From positions 220,001 through 265,000 of the forward strand of contig CAJNDS010002302.1 of assembly GCA_905221605.1 (NCBI GenBank): a stretch of DNA of 45,000 nucleotides. The letters are read 5' to 3'. Origin of the DNA: Symbiodinium natans (Eukaryota; Sar; Dinophyceae; Suessiales; Symbiodiniaceae). Shown here piece by piece: positions 12,301-18,491 of the stretch. The notes beneath the pieces were generated by a model. That model was given only the letters and a program-made list of their open reading frames with translations, had not been told where the DNA came from and searched no databases. Position 1 is the first letter of the stretch; each line of letters starts with the position of its first letter. The translations under genes were made by a program, and so were the position numbers.

Positions 12301-14757
12301 CCGGAAACCCTATAAGGCCCTGAGGCCCTAAGGCCCTGAGTCCCTAAATTCCTCAGCCCCTACTTGGAAGCTGTTTTGACGTAGTAAGTAGGGCTTAGGG
12401 TTAAGGGTTAAGGCTCTAGGGGTTAAGCTGGGATTGTGGGGATTCTAATTGGGTCTTCTCGGGGATACTAAGTAGATGTACCAAGTCAAAGGAGTAAACC
12501 CTAAACCCTAAATCCTAAACCCTAAACTCTAAACGGCCCTCACCCCCTAAGACCCTCAGCCCAAGCGGCATGTGTTGCTGGCGATCAAGAATGAGCGGCT
12601 GGGGCAGGTGCCAAGTAAGCCTTCGGCCGCCTTCTGAAGAAAGTCGGCCACCAGGATGGTGTATGCCACGCCTTCAAAAGGGGCGGGGGGAGGGTTAGGG
12701 TTTAGGGTTTAGGGTTAGGGTGTAGGGTTTGGGGTTGGGGGTTTAGGGTTTAGGATTTAGGATTTGGGGTTTGGGGTTTAGGGTTTAGGGTTTGGGGTGT
12801 AGGGTTTAAGTTGTTCCGTAATAGTAGCCCGGGCTGAAAAACACGGACAGTCCTGCAACAAGACAGCTGATCTATGCTGTCGCTTGGGATGATTCCCCCT
12901 TATACTAACGAACAATCCTTTAATAGGGATTCTCATAGGGGGTACTAGAATCCCTCTTAAGGACTGCTAGTACAAAGGGGGAACGTCCCAAGCTGTCGCA
13001 GGCAAGGAGCAGGCGAAAAATCCGTTCACGACAATGAAGGCATCGATTAGGACGCCGGTCTGTCGTCCGAATGCAGCACACCACACTTCGCGATACGTCC
13101 TTACGTGCCGGGGCGGATTGCCAGCATAAGCGGGGCACGCCCGACCCGTCTGTGGACCAATGTTGCACCCTGAGCCCTAAACCCTAAATCCTGAACCCTA
13201 ACTCCTACAACCCTAAACCCTATAAACCCTAAACCCTAAACCCTAAACCCTAAACCCTAAACCCTGAACCCTAACTCCTACCCTAATCCCTCTTAACCCT
13301 AAACCCTAAACCCTGAACCCTAAACCCTACGGCCTAAACCAGCATCATGCGGCGCACTGAGGAGGGGACTGGCACTTAAGCCGCTTGCATAGGAAAGCGA
13401 TGAGGATGAAGCTGCTTCCGCAGAAAATGCACACCTCAGGGCTTAGGGTTTAGGGTTTAGGGTTTAGGGTTTAGGGTTTAGGGTTTAGGGTTTAGCTTAC
13501 TGAGTGACTTAGTGGTTCTTAGGAGGGAATCAAGGAATTTGAGCTCCCGTGCTTCATTCCCTATATACCGAAGAGCCAGTCAGATTGAGGACTGCTTCGC
13601 CCCACATAATGACCCTAAGGGTCCATGTACCTTATTATTTCATACTTGGGCCCCAAAGTCCCTAAATAGGAAGTACTTTAAGGCCTAAGTATTCCTTATT
13701 TAGGTACATGGACCCTTAGGGTGAGTTCTTGTGAATGGTATGAATGAATGGCCACAACATCCTCTTGGAGGCTACTGAGCTAAGGCGGCTGTTGCAACGA
13801 CTTCCTTTAAAGGAATTCTTGAAATGTTCCTTTAAGCTTCGGAAAGTAGCAAGCGCAGTAGATTTTGCTTTTTGCTTGCCTTCACGAACTCCCTTGTACG
13901 AATAGTTGTATGAGTTGTATGGGCCTTTGTACAACCGTTAGCCACGAAAACCCTGGACCCTATACAGCCCTCAAGCCAAACACCCTCCAGAGAACCTCAC
14001 ACCGTAGACAAACTACAAAACCGAAACCACTCCAAAGAAAGGAACGACCCTAAACCCCTAATTGTACCCGCAACTTTCAAGCCCACGTGAACCACCCAAA
14101 AGTGCTGAGAAAACATCTTCAAGCAAGCCTCCACAGCTCCCCCTGAACCCTAGACCCTGAACCCTGAACCCTGAACCCTGAACCCTAAACCCTAAACCCT
14201 AAACCCTAAACCCTACACCCTAAACCCTAAACCCTAACAGAACTCTGACAGAACGGGCCGCTGCCAGCATGGCCAGGAGTCCGGGGAACACCGAGCCACT
14301 AAGCAGCGCGCTGGGCCTTTGGGGGGAATCTTGGATTGAATTGGGTTTTAGGGTTTAGGGTTTAGGGTTTAGGGTTTAGGGTTTAGGGTTTAGGGTTTAG
14401 GGTTTAGGGTTTAGGGTTTAGGGTTTAGGGTTTAGGGTTTAGGGTTTAGGGTTTAGGGTTTAGGGTTTAGGGTTTAGGGTTTGGGGATTCTTGGATTGAA
14501 TTGGGGTTCAGGCTATATGGAAACCTCTAAACCCTAAACCTCCAAACCTCCAAACCTCCAAACCTCCAAACCTCTAAACCTCTAAACCTCTAAACCTCTA
14601 AACCTCTAAGCCTCTAAACCTCTAAACCTCTAAACCTCTAAACCTCAAAACCTCAAAACCCTCAACCCTACCTTAAGAAACACAAAAAATCATGTTTGCT
14701 GGCCCAGTTGGCAAGCTGAAGATGCCCGCGCCGACAAGGTTCTTGGTGAGGTTCATC
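298..14757 (-). CDS. Split gene for an AAAP/SLC38-like amino-acid transporter (partial, nine exons read)
   Basis: This host gene is predicted to encode an integral-membrane amino-acid/proton or sodium symporter of the AAAP family. I read nine exons on the minus strand: 14757-14700, 14298-14259, 13434-13370, 13099-13023, 12671-12570, 11698-11592, 11302-11274, 1906-1852 and 372-298. The order of hallmark motifs matches the family: NLTKNLVGAGIFSLP (TM1), SSFILIAFLCKRL (TM2), TYREVWCAAFG, VAYTILVADFLQ (TM3), LPLSHAKDLSALRFTS (TM4/5 boundary) and MGIFRTIAICTGAF (TM6). Codon phase is kept across the joins from exon 2 to exon 9 with AG acceptors and GT, GC or GA donors; the exon 1-2 join is unresolved. 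The rest of the C-terminus lies beyond the left edge. A longer N-terminus may lie to the right of 14757, or the ATG at 14756 may start the protein. Introns are full of telomere-like repeats, and one holds LTR element 1. Family call is firm; exact splice sites need transcripts. Confidence 0.83.
394..496 (+). repeat. TTTAGGG array
   Basis: About fourteen TTTAGGG units right of transporter exon 9; degenerate copies continue to about 610. The remaining sequence to about 800 is unassigned, ending in a short CCCTAAA-type run (713-765). Confidence 0.95.
881..1170 (+). repeat. 26-bp minisatellite
   Basis: About eleven diverged copies of a unit close to GGGCACTCCAGGGAGTCTCT-GGGGTT. Open frames on both strands here only read the repeat. 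It lies in the intron before transporter exon 9. Confidence 0.9.
1261..1835. other. Intronic stretch with simple repeats
   Basis: No gene. It holds a short TTTAGGG-type run (1308-1335), a TA microsatellite (1454-1470), and abutting CCCTAAA (1690-1711) and TTTAGGG (1716-1770) runs. Confidence 0.7.
1852..1906 (-). CDS. Transporter exon 8 (cytosolic loop)
   Basis: A 55-nt exon completes the Lys codon left open by exon 7 and encodes YVLSDCLGQFEDATANVK, a polar loop. The acceptor is ACCCAG and the donor is GC (AAG|GCGCCC). It is supported by phase and coding character rather than a family motif. Confidence 0.5.
1907..2252. other. Intronic stretch left of element 1
   Basis: No gene. It contains a TTTAGGG array (about 2145-2190), a one-sided match to MITE family D (ACATGGACCC near 2052) and a short CCCTAAA run (2241-2252) that received element 1. 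Confidence 0.6.
2253..2539 (-). repeat. Element 1 3' LTR
   Basis: Direct-repeat partner of 10812-11098. It is preceded in element orientation by a purine tract and followed by the CCCTA target duplication. Confidence 0.95.
2540..2548 (-). other. Element 1 polypurine tract
   Basis: In element orientation CAGGGGGAG lies directly before the 3' LTR, where plus-strand priming is expected. It is identical in element 2. Confidence 0.75.
2549..2909 (-). other. Element 1 3' internal untranslated region
   Basis: No convincing gene. The first roughly 200 nt next to the 3' LTR are close to 26641-26800 of element 2 (both contain CCTAGGAAATCCTAGGACAG and GTCCTGGA in element orientation). The region is therefore probably a conserved cis-acting 3' segment. 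Confidence 0.7.
2910..3221 (-). pseudogene. Coding-like continuation of the element 1 frame after an in-frame TAG
   Basis: The same frame continues after the TAG for about 103 codons to a TGA at 2910-2912. The continuation looks coding: Lys-rich (KKKEKSQSPKKEE), then VMVHDPEEKDRPSDAEAPG, and a C-terminal helix LEYILLQLHLKIANN. VMVHDPE resembles VMVYDPG elsewhere in the same protein. The TAG may be a point mutation, a read-through site or a sequence error. Confidence 0.55.
3222..10745 (-). CDS. Giant element 1 protein with WW, S1-like, SAM-like and six CCCH modules (2,507 aa)
   Basis: The single large frame of element 1, started at the ATG at 10745; the frame is open further upstream through the LTR. 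The N-terminus is acidic and low-complexity. A WW domain lies near residues 222-250 (MWELHLHEDG, YYY, TKWTLP). An S1/cold-shock-like barrel lies near 660-730 (GLVRCINGYGAFLDHG). Three CCCH fingers follow near 970-1135 (for example CRFFNKGRCRNGDGCPYEH), then a SAM-like segment near 1245-1292. Three more CCCH fingers lie near 2195-2277 (for example CKFGDDCKFIH). The C-terminal tail is Lys-rich. CCCH, WW and S1 modules bind RNA or proline-rich partners, so a role as a giant Gag or RNP protein is inferred. No enzymatic motif is visible. An in-frame TAG ends it at 3222-3224. Confidence 0.82.
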   Translation of the reverse strand: MPSPKRWLQLASDGGQDGGAGNGAAESLGERSVLEEVIPDAEVHLEEALVAESPNAGMNPNRDMVSNAEAEGRAVSVPPKPGEKRNWDATGGIDREMEVTVLRVLHKHGYQPSSSTSGRMVDQESQTDLIGEVLQATRRPLNKIKKGPSSSSQGGGSGHKQKGADGFEAAPAAEYAMGEEEILQMEAERLRQLSEEEDEMRQVSERDGFRKDEHLIQACDGTMWELHLHEDGRQYYYCLDTHETKWTLPVVGEKVKSDEVVGSPLGNELEMEAALDSSSSTPKTESTRAFQGSVNSLGEKDFSSTIRDSGPRADGDAPTPGSPDEEGIPGNQANIAGAQHLDREETEALSEGGAAMELVDPEEKMPNEVIGTVSAAEERVVDVVPVVQEGGPGDSEDGEKKLCVTTEEVSSFGAKNSAIQGEKEASGIAGDTDDLKNEAWSANDARVDAPDITWSAKEARVEVHVVVRSTGDCNNGAQVSAAADDGGSQVDALVQPEVSSEERNDKGYTGANEAAVVNDGGNSPLEAMEPKEPAVEESVPAADDRLNCPAVEEDLPAAEGETEDSNDGSTPMKGEALPSGSSPEVDTERTTADEAKPLAEKKGGPEIQEHKKDELVGLVEQDEQCDPKVKTKDAPGADDTEMVSEERVKKVPRAGALESPGPHCYQEGDEIMGLVRCINGYGAFLDHGDMNVLIPAEGNNAYQFKFGDTVNGTVKRVEDDGTIILDTFLVLEEDVEDSSSTLRKWKPSGWSTWWTDSWYAGQWYQDSNGQWDWKQEEEQSDEELVVQELSSEERKERQLYGEKIYKALLENGNEEEAYVGKITGMLLGRPMEDLQECVADQAFLNAEARRAYGILQNDGWKPDGTESTGLGKLTTFSRKQYHNALFELACRKRRFSRPVVGEAVATVLNQGEDEFWNALWLDTKLFLQELDGAVQSMSKRENKPMEAYMDPDQYKKAYMTPKTVLSPGYSKLCRFFNKGRCRNGDGCPYEHRRYGEGWPEGGSTDPKNSQEADDEDGNIGDPPTEEGTVDEAQQEREDLAFRAKYNFGKGASKGEPTSGEPKGRLCLYYNQGGCKYGTACRYLHNDDIALEGTWEPGKSWDNASRKSLRDAGFHNCCFDYYLRGRCRKGLNFCKYSHDEMSEERLSLLKHLVQVANQVRFEKERGWELTDRSTFQPPASGGAESSSSSAPKALQMTNVSQKDGEKGILDEVEADEQKNSVAASTSTQLHNPEEPIENWMARNAHLWVYTPHVSEVMITLGVTNVSDLQEFIFVEDLVDKGINKVTACKILQLVGEVRYRPGGPEKAVPSDASVRVQQSSGNKGTGRAAVRTLTQVREAEDSGAKTMPRGSYRELFDKVRYRDGWTLAQRSPLCVQKLRLVGVGMPPVNPPTKKYRSRSNPVRRGRPLLDKKQVRQVPRSRSQRRVQLAEVVEKPKPLEPVKPRGGLSYPFSRAWADVVDDDDQAEALVSYAASSSDSSEEETNAVQRLKELFLQERDSWRTASRGNVPQSGSSGSNAGPKKSVHLGEGRDKASRGETRQEVTSQVFSLPQPSRRAERSQKRTRDGSVMVGSLAVGSTDEVLPGQGAAGQVNVSESAQVLPGHEVAGQETAPEGAVQISGEETDQKEGEGGSNDLRGNDAKMLDGGPVRSDLQQLLVKGLLTRIYWKVAVGKLPMGQRDCQKGSNKMDRNLVISMSSEGASEQDENLALEDDADQSMGDGAMVMVYDPGTLIQSPTTDWVMRRGLTDRTVWPAMAHLAQRICAEMVQVDEMNAQLGTGTLLFQRRDQGHYTDLHHSFHDNPCLPAVGNYPLSVMGALLSPGLEGEFKNTDKFGTAMEAIAYDWSRSPGMEVHIELMARVAKMVHPFLNLGAQGSVMVSEFLWQRGRARLMEFLQAATCADQLEALWRRMDDDADEEVDPSTAMLEVLGLEDAVLDQGNNESLIPIEDAGGETSGDTGGKGKAPEVSPEEEKSSGSSRLADTRIFLWSVYSRVASNFSMQDRTTGKIFDSTKGYPGEGPNNDDNPSSKGNFPWISEDYLDEVVSKKMERSSEMDGFVPGSEGSLEKVEVENVTASKILMALWKKGHRVGFRRLRRLNASGCKVGAMKRPIKRVQKIGARKAFMKMFNVFGSSQHGSGVGGKPIMKVVGPRPGFPAVLQAPNTDSTSGEGSSPQVHGNVHVEHSRPMDRYEAERLEKRKKGFCYWFGKGKDRCKFGDDCKFIHSEDDVVLHSYWCKYYVAGRECFAGKDCGFSHDATGVRCVQFARSGKCRFGDRCVFEHGVPLEKQRPRSPRTPPRDGPRRKSGANGGEKEIPPEQFDDDEEDFMVYDEETKMTELLMEAISFLSGGKPDLARAEADPLFKLLKFTGDADQMDQVWVSWTTEMLSVLELLEVVKSYDVSLAEVEEWVNDLRIWYERANLGEEKDPKKGKKRSLEGESSKDIPAEKEVVETSETEVAVEEEKKKVKKKRKAAAIEDPYTLMVPKPKKMPTIIEKGGSTSNVVASAVEKSS
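10793..10811 (-). other. Element 1 primer-binding site (initiator tRNA-Met anticodon arm)
   Basis: Next to the 5' LTR the minus strand reads GGTTATGAGCCCAAATTAG. Its complement contains GGGCTCATAACC, the anticodon arm of initiator tRNA-Met (CAT anticodon). This suggests internal half-tRNA priming, as known for Drosophila copia. Element 2 has the same 19 nt. Confidence 0.75.
10812..11098 (-). repeat. Element 1 5' LTR
   Basis: This 287-bp copy matches 2253-2539 base for base by eye. In element orientation it begins TGCGGAGCTGCAATTGG and ends CCCCCCGTA. The frame of the large ORF is open through it, but that is probably not coding. Confidence 0.95.
11099..11250 (+). repeat. Degenerate CCCTAAA/CCCTATAAA array
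   Basis: CCCTAAA-type repeats, including a CCCTATAAA variant, right of element 1. The first five bases are the target duplication. Confidence 0.9.
11274..11302 (-). CDS. Transporter exon 7 (29-nt micro-exon)
   Basis: A 29-nt exon encodes DGRARAILR plus two bases. The acceptor CTTGGCCGCAG is strong and the donor is GTGGGG (phase 2). It joins exon 8 in frame. LTR element 1 lies in the intron that follows. Confidence 0.5.
11357..11500 (+). repeat. TTTAGGG array passing into pure TTTGGGG array
   Basis: A few TTTAGGG units change abruptly to about thirteen TTTGGGG units (11391-11485), a homogeneous variant block. Confidence 0.95.
11592..11698 (-). CDS. Transporter exon 6 (LPLSHAKDLSALRFTS, TM5)
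   Basis: A 107-nt exon carries the most diagnostic motif of the family, LPLSHAKDLSALRFTS, then a hydrophobic helix MMGLVIIGLVLLGW. The acceptor is CTCTCAG with a pyrimidine-rich lead, and the donor is GTTCGG in phase 0. Confidence 0.85.
11720..12560. other. Intron between transporter exons 5 and 6
   Basis: No gene. Contains TTTAGGG repeats (11925-11995, 12388-12424) and CCCTAAA repeats (12131-12186, 12290-12310, 12495-12535) separated by unrecognised sequence. Confidence 0.7.
12570..12671 (-). CDS. Transporter exon 5 (TM3-TM4)
   Basis: A 102-nt exon encodes VAYTILVADFLQK, AAEGLLGTCPSRSFLIASNT. This fits the family pattern of a Y-x-I-x-x-x-D-x-L helix followed by a conserved SR. The acceptor is TTGAAG and the likely donor is GC (ACAT|GCCGC, phase 1). 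Confidence 0.8.
12691..12811 (+). repeat. TTTAGGG/TTTGGGG mixed array
   Basis: Degenerate array directly right of transporter exon 5. Confidence 0.9.
12876..12999. mobile_element. MITE-like palindromic element, family C copy 1
   Basis: Terminal inverted repeats GCTGTCGCTTGGGATGATTC and its near-complement at 12970-12999 enclose TTATACTA...TAGTAC and an internal AATAGGGATTCT block. The internal part matches 20515-20646. Confidence 0.75.
13023..13099 (-). CDS. Transporter exon 4 (TYREVW loop and start of TM3)
   Basis: A 77-nt exon encodes TYREVWCAAFG then RQTGVLIDAFIVVN, matching the conserved loop after TM2 and the start of TM3. The acceptor is CGTAAG. The donor must be GA (AACG|GATTTT) for the frame to continue into exon 5. 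A MITE-like palindrome (12876-12999) lies about 23 nt downstream. Confidence 0.78.
13169..13342 (+). repeat. CCCTAAA array
   Basis: About twenty units with CCCTGAA and CCCTAACTC variants, between transporter exons 3 and 4. Confidence 0.95.
13370..13434 (-). CDS. Transporter exon 3 (TM2)
   Basis: A 65-nt exon encodes VCIFCGSSFILIAFLCKRL followed by KC and the first two bases of a Gln codon. The acceptor is CTGAG and the donor is GTCCCC (phase 2). A CCCTAAA array lies to its left and a TTTAGGG array to its right. Confidence 0.75.
13439..13496 (+). repeat. TTTAGGG array
   Basis: Eight near-perfect units directly right of transporter exon 3. Confidence 0.95.
13611..13723. mobile_element. MITE-like palindromic element, family D copy 1
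   Basis: The perfect 21-bp terminal inverted repeat ACCCTAAGGGTCCATGTACC(T) lies at 13612-13632 and 13702-13722. The interior is also partly palindromic. Related to 44165-44250. Confidence 0.85.
13724..14130. other. Intron stretch, unassigned
   Basis: Within the intron between transporter exons 2 and 3. No gene recognised; short open frames on both strands lack coding features. Confidence 0.6.
14140..14238 (+). repeat. CCCTAAA/CCCTGAA array
   Basis: About fourteen units, left of transporter exon 2. Confidence 0.95.
14259..14298 (-). CDS. Transporter exon 2 (start of TM2)
   Basis: A 40-nt exon encodes GSVFPGLLAMLAA. The acceptor is TTAG and the donor is GC (GCG|GCCCG). In phase 0 it joins exon 3 to make one continuous hydrophobic TM2. 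Confidence 0.62.
14344..14490 (+). repeat. TTTAGGG array
   Basis: About twenty-one consecutive near-perfect units, among the purest arrays here. Confidence 0.97.
14526..14668 (+). repeat. AAACCTCY octamer array
   Basis: About sixteen copies of an 8-bp unit AAACCTCC or AAACCTCT, a length variant of the CCCTAAA theme, directly left of transporter exon 1. Confidence 0.92.
14700..14757 (-). CDS. Transporter exon 1 (TM1)
   Basis: The exon reads G then ATG and encodes MNLTKNLVGAGIFSLPTGPA, the TM1 signature of AAAP transporters. The acceptor is CCAAG at 14758 and the donor may be GC at 14699. A longer version reading into MIFC before a GT is also possible, so the join to exon 2 is not resolved. 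Confidence 0.75.
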
Positions 14758-14964
14758 CTTGGCTGGGGATTTAGGGTTTAGGGTTTAGGGTTTTCGGGTT
14801 TCGGGTTTTGACAGGGGTCCTGGGTCTGAGGCCTTAGATGAATTTTGGATGGTTTTCGGGCTGTATCGGGTGTATATGAGGTTCTATCGGTCTGGGGTTT
14901 TGGGTTTGTGTTGCTTCAGGCTATAAGGGTGTTTGGTCAGTTGAGCTTAACTGGAGACCGCTAA

Positions 14965-15113
14965 GACCCTAAAGCCCTAAACTCCCAAACCCTAAACCCC
15001 AAACCCTAAACCCTAAACCCTAAACCCAAGACCCTAGACCCTAAACCCTAAACCCTAAACCCTAAACCCTAAACCCTAAGCCTAAACCCTAAACCCTGAC
15101 CCCCTAAACTCCT
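14965..15113 (+). repeat. CCCTAAA array
   Basis: Near-perfect units with degenerate edges. The next 90 bp (to 15206) are GC-rich, exon-like and unassigned. Confidence 0.93.
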
Positions 15114-15206
15114 AAACTCCTAAAGACTGCAGCCGAAGCGCCATGCTGCAGCGATGGGTGGAGCCTTCAGGGCAGCCAGGGTTTGGAAAGCAGGAAGGCG
15201 CAAGCA

Positions 15207-15386
15207 TAGGGTCTAGGGTTTAGGGTTTAGGGTTTCGGTTTAGGGTTTAGGGTTTAGGGTTTAGGGTTTGGGGTTTAGGGTTTAGGGTTTAGGGTTTAGG
15301 GTTTAGGGTTTAGGGTTTAGGGTTTAGGGTTTAGGGTTTAGGGTTTAGGGTTTAGGGTTTAGGGTTTAGGGTTTAGGGTTTAGGGT
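15207..15386 (+). repeat. TTTAGGG array
   Basis: About twenty-five units, the longest clean array in the window. Confidence 0.97.
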
Positions 15387-15497
15387 GATCTCATACGGTT
15401 CAGGGATTCAGGATCGGGTTTAAACCCCAAGCCCCAACTAGCTAGACCCCTAGCGACCCATGACAGCAAGTCGAAGATTGACAGAGATGCCACGAAA

Positions 15498-15830
15498 GGG
15501 TTTAGGGTTTAGGGTTTAGGGTTTGGGGTTTAGGGTTTAGGGTTTAGGGTTTAGGGTCTAGGGTCTAGGGTTTAGGCTTCCCCGAACAAACCTTAAACCT
15601 CAAACGCGTACTTTTCAAATTCTGCACCCCAAGCCCCTCAACCTGAGACCTGCGCCCTCGACCCTAAACCTTACTGTGCAGGGTTTGGGGTTTAGGGTTT
15701 AGGGTTTAGGGTTTAGGGTTTAGGGTTTAGGGTTTAGGGTTTAGGGTTTAGGGTTTAGGGTTTAGGGTTTAGGGTTTGGGGTTTAGGCTTTAGGGTTTAG
15801 GGTTCAGGAACCCTAAACCCTGAACCCCCA
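15498..15830 (+). repeat. TTTAGGG arrays with a head-on CCCTAAA junction
   Basis: Arrays at 15498-15576 and 15680-15812 are separated by about 100 bp. At about 15812 the G-rich orientation flips almost directly to CCCTAAA. Confidence 0.92.
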
Positions 15831-15965
15831 AAGTCTCTGCACTCCCGAAACACCCAGGCCCTAAACCCTGAACCAAGTTTCAACACAGCCTGGCCTCGGC
15901 AACTGCACATGACCAAGGGGCATCCGTTGTGCTAGAAGAAACTCCGAAGCCGATAAAGCGATAAC

Positions 15966-16198
15966 CCGAAACCCTAAACCCTAAACCCTAAACCCTAAAC
16001 CCTAAACCCTAAACCCTAAACCCTACGACCCCCCTCAGTCTCAACAGGGGCACCTCGTCGGCGTGGCGCCTGCCGTCTGTGCGGGAAGCCGCCTCCAAGG
16101 CCAGCTACAGCTGCAAAAGTTTGGGGTTTAGGGTTTAGGGTTTAGGGTTTAGGGTTTAGGGTTTAGGGTTTAGGGTTTAGGGTTTAGGGTTTAGGGCT
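15966..16198 (+). repeat. CCCTAAA array, short spacer, TTTAGGG array
   Basis: CCCTAAA (15966-16026) and TTTAGGG (16117-16198) flank a 90-bp GC-rich spacer that is exon-like but unassigned. Confidence 0.93.
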
Positions 16199-16496
16199 TA
16201 TCAAGATTTCCGGTATGAAGGTCTGGGGTTGAGGGGCTTAGGCATGCTGAAAGTTGAGGATGAAGGCTTTGGTGTAGGGTTTAGAGTTTCGGGAGGGTTG
16301 AGGGTTTAGGGTTTGGGATCTAAGGGGCTTAGGGATGTTTAGTGGTCAAGGTAGTTTCGCGCCAAAGGGTTCATCGGGTTGAGCAGTTCCGGGGGAGGGC
16401 GATGTGCCCACATGGTTTAGGGTTTGGGAAACCCTAGGGCATGGAATGAAAAGTTCAACCTGTAGGGACACAGGGTTTAGGGTTTAGGGTTTAGGG

Positions 16497-17462
16497 CCAA
16501 CGCATGGTGGAGACGCGGAGTTCACAGAATCTGCATTCGCCGTGGCCTCCGTGGCCAAGAAACCACTCCACCCGATCCCATTCATAGCCCCTAAACCCTA
16601 AACCCTAAACCCTTAACCCTAAACCCTAAACCCTCTAGGTTCAGGGTTAAGGGTCTAGGGTTTACGGCTCGGGTTTTGGGTTTAGAGTTGAGAGTTTAGG
16701 GTTTAGGGTCAACCCCGGGCCCGGCCTTCATGGGGGCCACAGCGCCCTTGCTGACCCAAAGAAGATCTCTGGGCATCGGGGGCACTTCTAAGACGCTAGG
16801 AAGACCTCTTCGCAACTTTGCGACGCGAGGTCCTCGTGAAAGCGTGTGTTCGGCACCGTCAACCCTTCGGCGCCCTAAACCCTAAACCCTAAACCGTAAA
16901 CCCTAAACCCTAAACCCTGAAACCCCTGATCACACCAAAAATCACCTCCGCAGAAGCTTTGGGGGGAAGCCATGCCTTTCCTGCTACCAGGGTTGTAGGT
17001 GCCGGTGCCACGCAGGCACGCTCTACAGGAAAAAGTTGGTCCAAAATGCCATCAGATGCATCAAGGCACCCTTAGACGCAAACCCTGAACCCTGAACCCT
17101 AAACCCGAAACCCAAGATGGTCCATTAGTATGGGCCCTGGAAAGGGTACCCCTTATACCCCTTATACCCTATTTTAGCCACACAAATTAGGGGCCCATAC
17201 ATCAGAACCCTTTGAAGGAGGTTAGGGACCATGTTAAGGGCCCATGTAACTACCCTCGGAGCCCTGAACCCTAAACCCTAAACCCTAAACCCTAAACCCT
17301 AAACCCTAAACCCTAAACCCTAAACCCTAAACCCTAAACCCTAACCCTTAACTAAACCCTAAACCCACCAACAAAGAAGCTCCAGGCCACTCAGCCATTC
17401 AAAAGCTCCCAGAAGCTCCCAGAAGCTCCCAGACTCTGATCAGTCGTGCCCACAAAAACGAC

Positions 17463-17494
<32 letters not shown>

Positions 17495-17703
17495 ACCCTA
17501 AGCCCTAAACCCTAAACCCTAAACCCTAAACCTTAAACCTTAGCCTTAGCCCTAAGCCCCTAAGGCCCCTAAAACCCTAACCCCCAAACCCTAAACCCTC
17601 AACCGAAGCTGCAAGCTGCAGGAGCGAGGGAGGGCGCGCCGTTCCCACGAAGTGGGCCAACCCCCCGGCTGGATGCTTGGACCTCAACCACGCCAGTCTT
17701 GAG
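16497..17703 (+). other. Cluster of exon-like segments, plus strand, unassigned
   Basis: GC-rich segments between telomere-like arrays are open on the plus strand: 16497-16588 (GGDAEFTESAFAVASVAKK), 16700-16870 (MGATAPLLTQRRSLGIGG), about 16941-17080 (KPCLSCYQGCRCRCHAG) and 17606-17703 (AVPTKWANPPAGCLDLNH). They read as plausible protein, the third Cys-rich, but match no family I know, and splice joins were not resolved. They could be exons of a plus-strand gene between the two minus-strand genes, or chance. Confidence 0.3.
17262..17368 (+). repeat. CCCTAAA array
   Basis: About fourteen units. Just left of it (17116-17250) is an imperfect palindromic segment with TAGTATGGGCCC arms, possibly a further MITE. 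Confidence 0.92.
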
Positions 17704-17800
17704 TTTAGGGTTTAGGGTTTAGGGTTTAGGGTTTAGGGTTTAGGGTCTGGGGTCTGGGGTCTAGGGTCTAGGGTTTAGGGCTTAGGGTGTAGGGCTGGGA
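17465..17800 (+). repeat. CCCTCAA/CCCTAAA array, spacer, TTTAGGG array
   Basis: CCCTCAA variants and CCCTAAA units (17465-17600) and TTTAGGG/TCTGGGG units (17702-17800) flank a roughly 100-bp exon-like spacer. Confidence 0.9.
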
Positions 17801-18109
17801 GTAGTTTAGGGTGTCGTGTTTAGGGTTGAAGGGTAGGGCCAAACACTGCTAAGAGCTGCTTAAGGCCTGCTGTGGGTTTAGTACTTGAGGCTTGTGGCTT
17901 TTCTAGGGTCTAGGGTTCTGGGTTGTAGAACCACGGGTAATTCCAAAAACCATGAAGACCCATGAACGTTCAAGTCGGTCTCAACCTCAGGGACCTATGG
18001 CTGACAGGGGCATGAGGCCCTGAGATTCCAACTGTCCCTTTCTTCTGGAGCTTTCCTGAAATTGTAGCAGGGCTGATCGTCTGGCTAAAGGATCATGCAT
18101 CTAGAGCCA

Positions 18110-18214
18110 AGAATCACCTAGGAATAAAATGGGTGCCCTTTTTGGGCTGAAGGGGCGAATCAGTGAACCTAAACCCCGAAAAAGAAAAGAAGGGCCTACT
18201 CTGGGTCCTGGTGG
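18110..18214. mobile_element. MITE-like element, family B copy 1
   Basis: About 105 bp from CTAGAGCCAAGAATCACCTAG to GGCCTACTCTGGGTCC. Ends are near-complementary. Includes GGGTGCCC-TTTTGGCT and GGAACCTAAACC blocks found in the other copies. Confidence 0.75.
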
Positions 18215-18229
18215 CCCTGAACCCTGAAC

Positions 18230-18491
18230 CCAAAACCCTAAACCCTAAACCCGAAACCCTAAACCCTAAACCCTAAACCCAAAACCCTAAACCCTAAACC
18301 CAAAAAAAAGGAACAAGGGCCTACTCTGGGTCCTAAGGGATCCCGCAGTCTCCGAGAAGGTGGGACGGCTCTAGCAAGCGCGAGAGCATGGTCAACCATG
18401 AACATCCCCAAAGTTTAGGGTTTAGGGTTTAGGGTTTAGGGTTTAGGGTTTAGGGTTTAGGGTTTAGGGTTTAGGGTTTAGGGTTTAGGGC
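18230..18491 (+). repeat. CCCTAAA array, spacer, TTTAGGG array
   Basis: Arrays at 18230-18302 and 18414-18491 flank 110 bp that include the truncated family B end. The second array meets CCCTA directly at its right end. Confidence 0.9.
18303..18337. mobile_element. MITE family B, truncated end
   Basis: Only the right end (GGGCCTACTCTGGGTCCTA) is present. Confidence 0.55.

Noticed and set aside
17400-17430. Short direct repeats (AGCTCCCAGA, three copies) as a CRISPR-like array
   Set aside because: The 10-bp units are contiguous without spacers, and the window is eukaryotic; no CRISPR array was found anywhere.
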